From an uncultured Prevotella sp. (GTDB lineage Bacteria > Bacteroidota > Bacteroidia > Bacteroidales > Bacteroidaceae), in contig OMVI01000055.1 in assembly GCA_900314455.1 (NCBI GenBank), positions 1 through 55,580 of the forward strand: DNA of 55,580 nucleotides, read 5' to 3'. Shown in pieces: positions 25,082 through 33,897 of the stretch. Within the stretch, counting starts at the first letter, position 1. Each line of letters begins with the position of its first letter. Below the pieces are notes generated by a model. That model ran no database searches. It was not told the DNA's origin and was given only the letters and a program-made list of their open reading frames with translations. A program made the translations under genes and the position numbers.

Positions 25082-26206
25082 TTAGTTTTCGAGAAGCATT
25101 GGCATGGCGAGCATGAGAATGTTCTCGTTCTCTGGCTGTTCGTCCGGTACGATGATACCAGGGCGTGACGGGTCGGCAAGCTGAATGATAACATTGTCGC
25201 TTTCGAGGTTTGAAAGGACCTCAACGATGCTGCTTCCCTTGAAGCCGATGTCCATTGGAGAGCCTGAATAATCGCAGATAATGCTTTCCTTGGCGCTTGT
25301 AGCGAAGTCAATATCTTCAGCCGAGAGCTCGAGTTTGCCACTTTCGATGTGGAAGCGGATAAGCTCCGAGGTATCGCTGGCGAACGGAAGCATACGGCGA
25401 ACTGCTGCAAGGAGAATCTTTCTGTCGACAGTAAGCAGGTTAGGATTATCCTTCGGAATTACACTGTTGTAATTAGGATAACGTCCCTCGATAAGTCTAC
25501 AATACAAAGCCCCGTCGCCATAGTTAATCTCGGATGCACGGCCGTCAAAGCGGATAACGACGTCAGCACCGTCATGGCTGAGCACATTCTTAAGCAGAGT
25601 TGCAGGTTTCTTAGGCAGGATGAACGAAGCCGGAGTCTCGCTCTTTATGCTGAAGTTCTGGTTTCTTACCAGTTTGTGACCGTCACTTGCAACAATGGCA
25701 AGGCAATCGGGCGTCAAGTCGAAGTAGATACCGTTCATTACCGGACGCAGCTCTTCCTGTGCCGTAGCGAACAAAGAGCGTGAAATACAGTCGAGAAGCT
25801 CTCCTGCGCCAATGGTAATAGTAACAGCGTTATCATCAAGAGCCTGTCTCTGCGGCCATTCCTCAGCGCTCTGGATTGGGAAATCATAGTTACCGTTCTG
25901 GTACTCTATGTAAATCTTCATCTCATCGAAGTTTACGTTCATGCTTAACGGCTGCTCCGGCAGCTCACGCATTGCGTTCAGGATGTTCTTACTTGAAACA
26001 CAGAAGTCGCCTTCGCCGTCGCACTCATCAAGATTCAGCGTCGTCCACATGGAATTTTCATTATCCGACGCCGTAATTGTCAACTGGCTGTTGTGCACTC
26101 CAAAGCGGAAACAGTCGAGAATAAGCATAGTGTTTCTGGAGCTGGGTACCTTTGACAGGGTAAGCAGACGACTGCTGAGAGCAGTACTTGATAGATTGAA
26201 TTTCAT
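25082..26206 (-). CDS. dnaN: DNA polymerase III sliding clamp, beta subunit
   Basis: A 374-residue beta clamp with three repeats of the clamp fold. Marks include GELLDCISRSLFATAQEELRP in the second domain and the YPNYNSVIPKD segment, and the last residues carry the family end PMLLEN in place of PMRL. The length is standard. It heads the long minus-strand run and has its own promoter (26273-26303). dnaA is not nearby, as is common in Bacteroidetes. Confidence 0.97.
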   Translation of the reverse strand: MKFNLSSTALSSRLLTLSKVPSSRNTMLILDCFRFGVHNSQLTITASDNENSMWTTLNLDECDGEGDFCVSSKNILNAMRELPEQPLSMNVNFDEMKIYIEYQNGNYDFPIQSAEEWPQRQALDDNAVTITIGAGELLDCISRSLFATAQEELRPVMNGIYFDLTPDCLAIVASDGHKLVRNQNFSIKSETPASFILPKKPATLLKNVLSHDGADVVIRFDGRASEINYGDGALYCRLIEGRYPNYNSVIPKDNPNLLTVDRKILLAAVRRMLPFASDTSELIRFHIESGKLELSAEDIDFATSAKESIICDYSGSPMDIGFKGSSIVEVLSNLESDNVIIQLADPSRPGIIVPDEQPENENILMLAMPMLLEN

Positions 26207-26272
26207 ATTGATGTTTTATTTTGTTTTTGTTGTTTCCACATTATTAAGTAGGATGGTACTTTTTTCAACGTA

Positions 26273-26303
26273 CAAAAATACAAATATTTGAGGATATAGC
26301 AAA
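26273..26303 (-). promoter_or_regulatory. Promoter for dnaN
   Basis: On the minus strand TTTG (26300-26303), 19 bases, TATTTTTG (26273-26280). Confidence 0.8.
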
Positions 26304-26320
26304 GTTTTTTTCTTGAAAAG

Positions 26321-26352
26321 TTTGCTGAATTTATATAAAGTACTTACTTTTG
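26321..26352 (+). promoter_or_regulatory. Promoter for the acidic orphan gene
   Basis: TTTG (26321-26324), 20 bases, TACTTTTG (26345-26352). It is divergent from the dnaN promoter. Confidence 0.8.
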
Positions 26353-26407
26353 CACCGCGTCTTCCGCAAGGGAGGCTGATTAATATGACTGAATTCAAAT
26401 AATCGTT

Positions 26408-27238
26408 ATGAAATCAAACAACAAGAAAGCACTGACACTGAAGACATTAAATAAGAGCAACGTCTGGGACATACAGGAGAGCGACGTACTCAGGATGTGG
26501 GATGCCGCAGCCCGGGAGAGCGACTTCCGCGATAATGAGGACCATTACCGCGAGATTATAAAGACGGCGTTCGACCTTGAGGACGTAAAGGTCGACAAGC
26601 CTGAAGTTCTCAAGAAATATGAGGCACGCGGCTTTAAGACGGCTTTGGTAAAGACCAGCAGCTCAAACAAGAAGCGCATAGCCATCAAGAAAAAACCAAT
26701 AACAAGGGTCACCGACCTGACATACGAGAATATAACACACATCACGGCAGCCAAGCTTCTCGAAGTAATCGAGCGCAACTTCGGCGGTGGCTGGGAGAGT
26801 TTGTCGCAAAGCATACAGGACATCATTGAGAGCGGGTTCGACATTTCGACTACTACCCTACCCTCATCGATGCTCAAGAAGAAAGGCGGAATGTACGACA
26901 AGAAAGTCGCCGACGGCTATGAAGTACTCGAAATACCTAAGGGCACATGGACAGAAGCTATCTTCGCCAAGACAAAGCCACGCGTAGAGCGCGTCCACAC
27001 CGTGTTCGACCCTGACGCCGAAGACGAGGAGAAGCGCCGCTTAGAGGAAGCCGAGGAGAACGACGAGGACCTGCCGGATATCAAGGACGATTACAACGAC
27101 GACGAGGATGAGGACGGCGACGAGTTCGACGATGACAAGCTGACAGAGGAGAGCTATCGTACGACTATCGACACGACACCGGAAGACCTCGACCTTCAGG
27201 CTGCCGACGTTGCCGATGACGACTCCGACAATTATTAA
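26408..27238 (+). CDS. Conserved-looking acidic protein of unknown function
   Basis: 276 residues, no signal peptide. Residues 1-170 are mixed and partly basic (SSNKKRIAIKKKPITRVTDL near residue 85, then helical segments ITAAKLLEVIERNFGGGWES). The last 75 residues are extremely acidic and disordered-looking (KDDYNDDEDEDGDEFDDDKL). An acidic tail of this kind is typical of proteins that contact nucleic-acid-binding proteins, but no family is recognised. It has its own promoter opposite dnaN and its own terminator, so it is an independently controlled gene. Confidence 0.85.
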   Translation: MKSNNKKALTLKTLNKSNVWDIQESDVLRMWDAAARESDFRDNEDHYREIIKTAFDLEDVKVDKPEVLKKYEARGFKTALVKTSSSNKKRIAIKKKPITRVTDLTYENITHITAAKLLEVIERNFGGGWESLSQSIQDIIESGFDISTTTLPSSMLKKKGGMYDKKVADGYEVLEIPKGTWTEAIFAKTKPRVERVHTVFDPDAEDEEKRRLEEAEENDEDLPDIKDDYNDDEDEDGDEFDDDKLTEESYRTTIDTTPEDLDLQAADVADDDSDNY

Positions 27239-27260
27239 TTTTCAGATAATGCAAAACGAG

Positions 27261-27302
27261 ACATGCCTGGCAAAATCAATGCCGGGCATGTTTCGTTTTT
27301 TA
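27261..27302 (+). terminator. Terminator of the acidic orphan gene
   Basis: ACATGCCTGGCA pairs with TGCCGGGCATGT, with one mismatch, and is followed by a T-rich run. Confidence 0.88.
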
Positions 27303-27303
27303 T

Positions 27304-27774
27304 TTAGTATGTTCTGATGATTTCGTCGTGCTTTTCCTTCTCCTTACTGCTCAGTCCTCTACGCTTATGGAACAACGAGAAGAAATCGAACGAGAAGCCT
27401 CCGACATTCGGGGTATAGTAGTCGCGGGCATCATGGGTGGCACGTTTCACGTCGAAAGTCATTGGCTTGCTACCATAGACGACAACCTCCTCAAGGGTGT
27501 TGAAACGCGGAAGCAACTCAATGGTATCGCCCATCTCATACAGATTCAATGTAAGACTAAGATAATTCTGGTGGGTTATCGTCGCACTAGTGAAATAATC
27601 CTTAATGGAATACTGCCCACGCCAGTCGGTGGTAAAAGTCTTATTTGTATTCGTATATATCTTCGCATCACGTATCGGCACGCCTGTTTCCATATTAACG
27701 ATAACACCTCGCTTCTGAGCCATCGCTGACTGTAAAGCCGAAAACATAAGAAGAAAAATCATCAGTATTCTCAT
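27304..27774 (-). CDS. Secreted carboxypeptidase-regulatory-like domain protein
   Basis: 156 residues. The signal peptide is RILMIFLLMFSALQSAMAQ. The mature protein starts as a beta-sandwich of the CarboxypepD_reg-like type (GVIVNMETGVPIRDAKIYT, then WRGQYSIKDYF) and continues with LEEVVVYGSKPMT. It ends with a Lys/Glu-rich tail. The start at 27774 was chosen because it has an AAAGGGATAAC ribosome site and a signal peptide at once; a 14-residue upstream extension exists. It lies 80 bases after the FHA gene. The role is unknown. Confidence 0.7.
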   Translation of the reverse strand: MRILMIFLLMFSALQSAMAQKRGVIVNMETGVPIRDAKIYTNTNKTFTTDWRGQYSIKDYFTSATITHQNYLSLTLNLYEMGDTIELLPRFNTLEEVVVYGSKPMTFDVKRATHDARDYYTPNVGGFSFDFFSLFHKRRGLSSKEKEKHDEIIRTY

Positions 27775-27854
27775 TGTTATCCCTTTAATGCAAAAACAAA
27801 AAACTACCAAAGACAATTCTATACGCCTGGGTAACTCCCAATAGCCTCAACAAC

Positions 27855-28382
27855 TCAATCCTCCGAGCCATCATCAAGTATGACGGTCGTAGCGCCGATG
27901 TTGACAGCCGTGCCTGGCTCGATATCTCTCCGCTCCTGACGACCCATACGCTGACTGTTGACAAAGGTACCTGTGTTGCTCGGTCCGTCGCGGAGCACGT
28001 AGCGCAAACCACCGTCCTTGCACTTGCTGACATTTATCACGCAGTGGCTCAAGTCCATCGTCAAGTCACCGGTATCTATCGGACAGTTGATGTTATTGCC
28101 CCTCATGCGGCGCCCGATGACATTGTCACCAAGCTGCAAAGGTATCTGCTGCCGAAAGGAATAGTGATTTTCTATGGCCGTTATGTAGCCGTACGGTGCG
28201 TTTCCGGCCCGTGTTTCCTCCTCAGCGTCAGTAGGATTATCCTTCAGCTTTGACAGTCCGAAGCGTATACCAAACTTCCGTCCGCACTCTTCGCATACGA
28301 ACATGACCTTCTGACCTGCCACAAAGTCGTGCTCATCAAATGTTATGGGATTTCCGCATTGCGGACATTTCACGCGTTTCAT
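27855..28382 (-). CDS. Zinc-ribbon FHA domain protein
   Basis: 175 residues. Residues 1-40 form a zinc ribbon with two CxxC pairs (CPQCGNPI and CEECGRKF). Residues about 80-170 are an FHA domain: NVIGRRMRGNNINCPI, LSHCVINV and RDGPSNTGTFVNSQRM. FHA domains bind phosphothreonine. Its ATG overlaps the stop of the SPOR-domain gene upstream (TAATG), so the two are translationally coupled and probably work together. The kinase that would make its ligand is not in the window. Confidence 0.9.
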   Translation of the reverse strand: MKRVKCPQCGNPITFDEHDFVAGQKVMFVCEECGRKFGIRFGLSKLKDNPTDAEEETRAGNAPYGYITAIENHYSFRQQIPLQLGDNVIGRRMRGNNINCPIDTGDLTMDLSHCVINVSKCKDGGLRYVLRDGPSNTGTFVNSQRMGRQERRDIEPGTAVNIGATTVILDDGSED

Positions 28383-29404
28383 TACTTGTTGTCAACTTCC
28401 AAAAGCCATCCGTCAGCAAAGTATTTCTCCGACCGCAAGCCTCTCAGCGCAGTCAGAGCATCCTCCTTTGAAGAATACTTGCCGTACAGAACCTTTACAT
28501 TACTATCCTTATAAACGAACGCATCACCACGACCGGATGCCTTAATCTTCTCTACAAGTTCCTCAGCGTTAGTCTCGGGGACTCCTGCGCACATCACGAT
28601 ACTCCAATAGCTAGCCGCCTTCTGAGTATCAGCTGTCGGCTTAACCGCAACCGTCGGCTTAGGAGCAGCAACCTGCTGCTTCTGCGGACTGGCATTCCGT
28701 GCCGTCTGCAACTTTGCCGTCGGAACCGGCTTATTGCCCGAATGCGACGGATTGAACATCTCGTAGAACCCGCTTTCGATGTTTCCAGTAGGCAGATTAC
28801 TGCTACCACGGCTCACAGGCAAGGCAACAAGGAACACCGAAGCCACCAGAACTGCGGCGACGCTGATATTGCGTATTGCCTTTAGACTTATGTTCAACGT
28901 GCGCTGTCCGTACTCGCTTCCGAGGTAAATGATACGCGGCTTGCGGCTTTCAGACGAAGCATCAGTATCGTCGGAGGCAGTGGCTGACAACTGCGGCATG
29001 TCGAATGAACTCAGAGCATAGAACTCCGGCGTCAGTATTCCGGACTCGCAAGGCTCAAAATTCAGCTTGCGCTCACCGTCGTAGAACAACCTTCCGAGAT
29101 TGTTAAGCTCATAACTGCCGGTATTGTCAAGGATGTCCGTAATCTCAGCGACTTCATCCTCGACGACGCCCTTAGCCTCGCTATAGCTTAAGTCATAAGC
29201 CTCAGCATACGACTCCACAAGCAGCGAATCGTTCATCTTCAGCTGGGGATTGAACCCAAGCGTACGCAACGGAGGCAGGAAAATGCCCTCGTCGCTGTCG
29301 TAACGCGCCGTCATGTGGTGGGCTACGAACCCGCCAAGATTCGGAACCTGTACACACTCGTTGCCAAGCAGCAGCGTTTCAATATGTCGTGCTAGTCGTA
29401 TCAC
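28382..29404 (-). CDS. CCDC81-type HU domain, membrane segment and SPOR domain protein
   Basis: 340 residues. Residues 1-125 match the bacterial HU-CCDC81 domain pair (NECVQVPNLGGFVAHHMTAR, FNPQLKMNDSLLVESYAEAY, GSYELNNLGRLFYDGE). Residues 179-198 form one membrane helix. A Pro/Lys/Gln-rich linker leads to a C-terminal SPOR domain (265-338: SYWSIVMCAGVPETNAEELV and YGKYSSKEDALTALRGL). There is no signal peptide, so the HU-like part should be cytoplasmic and SPOR, which binds denuded septal peptidoglycan, periplasmic. It is coupled to the FHA gene. A link between DNA or cytoplasmic filaments and the septum is inference. Confidence 0.87.
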   Translation of the reverse strand: MIRLARHIETLLLGNECVQVPNLGGFVAHHMTARYDSDEGIFLPPLRTLGFNPQLKMNDSLLVESYAEAYDLSYSEAKGVVEDEVAEITDILDNTGSYELNNLGRLFYDGERKLNFEPCESGILTPEFYALSSFDMPQLSATASDDTDASSESRKPRIIYLGSEYGQRTLNISLKAIRNISVAAVLVASVFLVALPVSRGSSNLPTGNIESGFYEMFNPSHSGNKPVPTAKLQTARNASPQKQQVAAPKPTVAVKPTADTQKAASYWSIVMCAGVPETNAEELVEKIKASGRGDAFVYKDSNVKVLYGKYSSKEDALTALRGLRSEKYFADGWLLEVDNK

Positions 29405-29433
29405 TGATTTTCGTTAAGCTATTTTTCAACGTG

Positions 29434-29465
29434 CAAATGTAATACTTTATTCTGACACTTGCAAA
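29434..29465 (-). promoter_or_regulatory. Promoter for the SPOR-FHA pair
   Basis: On the minus strand TTTG (29462-29465), 20 bases, TACATTTG (29434-29441). Confidence 0.78.
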
Positions 29466-29606
29466 CATAAAAGAACATTTTTCTTAAATAAAAAATAGAA
29501 TTATAAACCTAAATGCACGTATATCAAACACTTTGATACCGTACCTTTAAATCTTTACATGAACAGGGCTGACGTCTTGTCGGACGAAATAAAATATCTT
29601 AATTAT

Positions 29607-29637
29607 TTTGTAGTCTGTTGGGATTGTGTTATCTTTG
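29607..29637 (+). promoter_or_regulatory. Promoter for rfbC
   Basis: TTTG (29607-29610), 19 bases, TATCTTTG (29630-29637), 22 bases before the rfbC start codon. Confidence 0.85.
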
Positions 29638-29659
29638 CAATCAAAACCGAACATACATT

Positions 29660-30214
29660 ATGGAATACAAAAAGACAGACATCGACGGAGTGTGGATTCT
29701 TGAGCCAAAGGTCTTCAATGACAACCGCGGCTACTTCTTCGAGTCATGGCGTCAAGCCGATTTCGACGAGCATATTGGTCGTCACGTAGAGTTCATCCAG
29801 GACAACGAATCGAAGAGTTCATACGGTGTCCTGCGTGGTTTGCACTATCAGAAGGGCGAGTTCTCGCAGGCAAAGCTTGTCCGCGTCATCAGCGGAACAG
29901 TTGTTGACGTTGCAGTGGACTTGCGCAAGTCGAGCCCTACATTCGGCAAGTACGTCATGGTAGAGCTCTCCGGCGAGAACAAGCGGCAGTTCTTCATTCC
30001 TCGCGGCTTTGCACACGGCTTCCTCGTTCTCAGCCCGGAGGCAATATTCACCTACAAAGTCGACAACGTCTATGCTCCGCAGAGCGAGGCCAGCATACGC
30101 TGGGACGACCCGACAATCGGCATCACGTGGCCTATAGACGGCAAGGATGTCGTCCGCTCGGAAAAAGACATGAAGCGCGGTGTAGCCCTTGCTGACGCCG
30201 TGGTGTTCGAATAA
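29660..30214 (+). CDS. rfbC: dTDP-4-dehydrorhamnose 3,5-epimerase
   Basis: 184 residues, standard length for RmlC, the third step of dTDP-L-rhamnose synthesis. Motifs include FNDNRGYFFESW, the catalytic His in VLRGLHYQ, QAKLVRVISGTVVDVAVDLR, and the FIPRGFAHGFLVLS segment. The ATG at 29660 fits the family; an upstream in-frame ATG at 29618 overlaps the promoter and is rejected. The other rml genes are not in this window. A lipoprotein gene follows 25 bases after its stop. Confidence 0.96.
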   Translation: MEYKKTDIDGVWILEPKVFNDNRGYFFESWRQADFDEHIGRHVEFIQDNESKSSYGVLRGLHYQKGEFSQAKLVRVISGTVVDVAVDLRKSSPTFGKYVMVELSGENKRQFFIPRGFAHGFLVLSPEAIFTYKVDNVYAPQSEASIRWDDPTIGITWPIDGKDVVRSEKDMKRGVALADAVVFE

Positions 30215-30239
30215 AGGGGCAACCTTACATTCACAGGAA

Positions 30240-31031
30240 GTGAACAAGTTACATATTATATTATTATCAACTATCCTCCTCGCCACGATGGCAGGATGCC
30301 GTCGCGGCGGTGACACCTCAGCCAACGAGGACCGCCAGGCAAAGAGCATGCTGCAAGGCATCTGGAGTGACGATGAGAACGACAACGCCGTCTTTATGGC
30401 TAAGGGCGACAGTATCTTCTATCCCGACTCCTCAAGCCAGCCGGCTAAGTTCTGGATTTATGGCGACAGCCTTTACATCAAGGGCAGCCAGCTGAACCAC
30501 TACCTCATAACGAAACAGGCTCCGCACCTGTTCAAGTTCGTCAACGACATGGGTGAGGAGGTCAAACTCGTCAACAACGGCGATGTCTCGCTGAAAGCGC
30601 AGTTCGACGTCTACCGCCCGTACGCCATGAACGTGTTCCGGACGGTGGAGACCGACACGCTGTTCAATGCGGGCGGAAGCCGCTGGGAGCTACGTGTCAA
30701 GATTGAACCGACATCCGACAAGGTTGTAAAGACCGACTACAACGACGTCGGCATAGAAGTTGACAATATCTACCTCGACACCCGTGCCCGCGTGACACTT
30801 CTCTACGACGGCGTACAGATATACTCGCACGAATTCCTCAAGTCGGAGTTCGAGAGGTTCATGCCGCAGGGAATGCTCCAGAAATCGATAATACGCGACA
30901 TTGATGTCGACAACGCCGACGCATCCAGCGTGTACCTTGACGCCACCGTCGGAATACCTGATGCCACATCGTCCTACGTCGTCGAGATGCGGATACAGCG
31001 TGACGGCAAGGTAGCCATGAAACTAAAGTAA
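30240..31031 (+). CDS. DUF4738-type lipoprotein
   Basis: 263 residues. A GTG start gives a lipoprotein signal with lipobox ATMAGC, acylated at the Cys near residue 20. The mature part (MLQGIWSDDENDNAVFMAKG, later IYGDSLYIKGSQLNHY and YNDVGIEVDNIYLDT) matches the Bacteroidetes DUF4738 family. No in-frame ATG lies near the signal peptide, and a GGAAGTG context makes GTG 30240 the best choice; the frame is open further upstream. It follows rfbC on the same strand and probably shares its transcript. The function is not known. Confidence 0.82.
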   Translation: MNKLHIILLSTILLATMAGCRRGGDTSANEDRQAKSMLQGIWSDDENDNAVFMAKGDSIFYPDSSSQPAKFWIYGDSLYIKGSQLNHYLITKQAPHLFKFVNDMGEEVKLVNNGDVSLKAQFDVYRPYAMNVFRTVETDTLFNAGGSRWELRVKIEPTSDKVVKTDYNDVGIEVDNIYLDTRARVTLLYDGVQIYSHEFLKSEFERFMPQGMLQKSIIRDIDVDNADASSVYLDATVGIPDATSSYVVEMRIQRDGKVAMKLK

Positions 31032-31062
31032 ACTGAAAATTAATCTTAAATACAAAAATCTT

Positions 31063-32553
31063 ATGAAAATTAAAAGCTCTAACATCCCAGAGGTCAAGCT
31101 CGGTATTATTGCCGTGAGCCGTGACTGTTTCCCTATCAAACTCTCAACGCAACGTCGCGAGAACATAGTAAAGGAATATAAAGGCGATATTTTCGACTGC
31201 CAGACAACTGTCGAGAATGATGCTGACATGCTGAAGGCACTCGACGAGGTACGCTCAGCAGGCTGCAACGCTCTCGTTGTCTTCCTTGGCAACTTCGGTC
31301 CGGAAACTCCTGAGACTCTTATAGCAGAGAAGTTCGACGGTCCTTGCATGTTCGTTGCAGCAGCAGAGGGCGACGGCGACATGATAAACGGTCGTGGCGA
31401 TGCCTATTGCGGTATGCTCAACTGCTCATACAACCTCGGAATGCGCCACCTGAAGGGATATATCCCAAAGTATCCTGTAGGCCGTGCCGATGACATCGCT
31501 AAGATGATAGCCGACTTCGTACCTGTCGCAAGAGTCATCCTCGGACTGAAGGGACTGAAGATAATCACCTTCGGACCACGTCCACAGGACTTCTTCGCCT
31601 GCAACGCTCCTATCAAGGGACTCTATGAGCTCGGCGTCGAGGTTGAGGAGAACTCTGAGCTCGACCTTCTCGTAAGCTATCGTGAGCACAAGGACGACAA
31701 GCGTATACCTGGTGTTTGCGAGGATATGCGTAAGGAAATGGGCGAAGGCCGCTACTACGAGCAGCTCCTTCCGCGCATGGCACAGTTCGAACTGACGCTC
31801 CTCGACTGGGCAGAGGCGCACAAGGGCAGCCGTAAGTACGTCGCATTCGCCGACAAGTGCTGGCCGGCATTCCCTAAGGAGTTCGGCTTCGAGCCATGTT
31901 ACGTCAACAGCCGTCTGTGCAGCCGTGGCATTCCGGTAGGCTGCGAGGTCGACATCTACGGTGCTCTCTCGGAGTATATCGGCATCTGCGCTTCGGGCGA
32001 CACTGTCACCCTGCTCGACATCAACAACTCTACGCCACGCTATATCTACGACGAGGACATCACAAAGAAGTACGGCAACAAGTACGACATCACCGATACA
32101 TTCATGGGCTTCCACTGCGGAAACACTCCGAGCTGCAAGATGTGCGCCAACCGTGCCGTCAAATACCAGCTCATACAGAACCGTCTGCTTGAGAACGGCG
32201 GTGAGCCTGACTTCACACGTGGAACTCTTGAGGGCGACATCGCACCAAGTCAGATTACGTTCTATCGTCTGCAATGCGACAGCGAGGGGCAGTTGCGCTC
32301 TTATATCGCAGAGGGCGAAATCCTCGACGTACCGACACGCTCGTTCGGTGGCATAGGTATCTTCGCCATTCCGGAGATGGGACGCTTCTATCGTCACGTC
32401 CTCATCGAGAAGCACTACCCGCACCACGGCGCTGTTGCTTTCTCTCACGTTGGCCGCGTACTGTTTGATGTATTCCGCTATCTGGGCATCAAGGACATCG
32501 AGTACAACCACCCGAAGTCTCTGCCTTACCCAACTGAGAATCCATTCGAGTAA
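31063..32553 (+). CDS. L-fucose/L-arabinose isomerase family protein
   Basis: 496 residues. The Rossmann-like N-terminal domain (VKLGIIAVSRDCFPIKLS, then GCNALVVFLGNFGPETPE) is followed by a second domain with AFADKCWPAFPKEFG and the FHCGNTPSCKMC stretch. The C-terminal part carries FRHV-like YRHVLIEKHYPHH. The overall plan matches fucose isomerase superfamily proteins, which interconvert aldoses and ketoses using a metal. The true substrate is unknown, and no sugar transporter or kinase is adjacent. It is followed by a terminator. Confidence 0.85.
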   Translation: MKIKSSNIPEVKLGIIAVSRDCFPIKLSTQRRENIVKEYKGDIFDCQTTVENDADMLKALDEVRSAGCNALVVFLGNFGPETPETLIAEKFDGPCMFVAAAEGDGDMINGRGDAYCGMLNCSYNLGMRHLKGYIPKYPVGRADDIAKMIADFVPVARVILGLKGLKIITFGPRPQDFFACNAPIKGLYELGVEVEENSELDLLVSYREHKDDKRIPGVCEDMRKEMGEGRYYEQLLPRMAQFELTLLDWAEAHKGSRKYVAFADKCWPAFPKEFGFEPCYVNSRLCSRGIPVGCEVDIYGALSEYIGICASGDTVTLLDINNSTPRYIYDEDITKKYGNKYDITDTFMGFHCGNTPSCKMCANRAVKYQLIQNRLLENGGEPDFTRGTLEGDIAPSQITFYRLQCDSEGQLRSYIAEGEILDVPTRSFGGIGIFAIPEMGRFYRHVLIEKHYPHHGAVAFSHVGRVLFDVFRYLGIKDIEYNHPKSLPYPTENPFE

Positions 32554-32590
32554 GTCAAAGGTCGAATAGACATCAAATCAGAATAACAGA

Positions 32591-32629
32591 AAAGCAGGAA
32601 CATCCGCCAAAGGGTGTCCCTGCTTTTTC
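32591..32629 (+). terminator. Terminator of the isomerase gene
   Basis: AAAAGCAGG (32591-32599) pairs with CCTGCTTTT, with a bulged inner ACA/TGT extension, then a short T run. Confidence 0.8.
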
Positions 32630-32699
32630 GTTTAAATGATTAAACAGCAAGAAGGCATGCGAAAGTCAGTAATAATTTCCTCATAATCAGTGCATTTTA

Positions 32700-33866
32700 T
32701 TATTTCCGTGGTTTGGAAACTGTGTTATGTGTAGATTTCGAAGTTGTACGTGATGGTTTCCTAACAGCACCTTTACGGTGTCCTTGCGGTAAAAGATAGG
32801 AACGGATGATTTTCGCTGCAATCGGCGCCGCTGTGGCATTGCCGTCGCCTCCGTTCTCGATATAGACGCAAACGGCAATCTGCGGATTGTTCATCGGGGC
32901 GAAGGCGATAAAGGCTGAATGGTCCTTGCCACTGTTCTGCGCCGTCCCCGTCTTTCCGCAAATCGAAATGTCCGGGTCGTTTATGTTCTTCGCCGTACCA
33001 CCTGTGACGCAGCCACGCATGCCCTCAACGACCACTTCGAAAGCGTCCGGAGAAGCAAGTGCGATGTGCGGAGTTATGTACCGCTCTGGATTGGCTCCGG
33101 CAGTAGAACGGTGAACGTACGGTGTCATCCACCAACCACGGTTGGCGATGCAGGCGGCGAGGTTGCAAAGCTGCAACGGAGTGACGGTGATGAGCCCCTG
33201 CCCCATCCCGATATAGCCGATGGTGCGGGCGTTCCAGAACTCAGGATACTTGCGGTTGATGTACGCCGAGTCGGGAATGATGCCGTGCGCCTCACCCGGT
33301 ACGTCGATGCCGAGCTTCTCCCCGAGGCCGTAACTGTTCATATATTCATGCCACACATCGACGGCGTGACTGCGTGAGCCATACTTCGTGGTGTTGGAAA
33401 TCATGCGGATGAAATTGGTTATGAACCACGAGTTGCACGATTGGGCAAGTGCCTGCGTCGTCGCAAGGGGCGATTTGTGGGCATGGCAGCCCACATGGGT
33501 TCCTCCCATCATAAATCCGCGGTTGCACTTCACCTGCGTGTTCCTGTTGATTATGCCCTCCGTAAACAGCGTCAGAGCCTGTGCGGTCTTGATGGTAGAG
33601 CCCGGAGGATAGGTTGCTGACACCGCACGGTTGAAGTTATCGCCCTTAAGCGTATTGCTGACCATGCACAGCACCTCGCCCGTCGACGGCCGTATGGCAA
33701 CGATACTTCCCTGGCGGTTTCCGAGGAGTTGCTTGCCGAGGGTCTGAAGTCTTGGCACATACGTCAAATCAGCATCTTGAGCAGAGACACCTACAGTCGT
33801 AACGAAGAAGAGGACAGTGGCTAATAGTCGGTGGAATAAAGAAGATGCCTTGAAGGTATGTGTCAT
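32700..33866 (-). CDS. Single-domain penicillin-binding transpeptidase
   Basis: 388 residues. An N-terminal hydrophobic segment ends in TTVGVSAQ, a likely signal peptide. Only a transpeptidase domain follows, with SxxK in GSTIKTAQAL, SxN in QSCNSWF and KTG in CGKTGTAQN. The dimerization domain of PBP2/FtsI is missing; the mature part begins a few residues before the GSIVAIRPSTGEVLCMVS start of the transpeptidase. It may cross-link peptidoglycan as an accessory enzyme or act as a beta-lactam-binding protein. A basic, disordered C-terminal tail ends the protein. Confidence 0.87.
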   Translation of the reverse strand: MTHTFKASSLFHRLLATVLFFVTTVGVSAQDADLTYVPRLQTLGKQLLGNRQGSIVAIRPSTGEVLCMVSNTLKGDNFNRAVSATYPPGSTIKTAQALTLFTEGIINRNTQVKCNRGFMMGGTHVGCHAHKSPLATTQALAQSCNSWFITNFIRMISNTTKYGSRSHAVDVWHEYMNSYGLGEKLGIDVPGEAHGIIPDSAYINRKYPEFWNARTIGYIGMGQGLITVTPLQLCNLAACIANRGWWMTPYVHRSTAGANPERYITPHIALASPDAFEVVVEGMRGCVTGGTAKNINDPDISICGKTGTAQNSGKDHSAFIAFAPMNNPQIAVCVYIENGGDGNATAAPIAAKIIRSYLLPQGHRKGAVRKPSRTTSKSTHNTVSKPRK

Positions 33867-33897
33867 ATTTTCAATAATGTCTTGTTGATTTAGTTGA

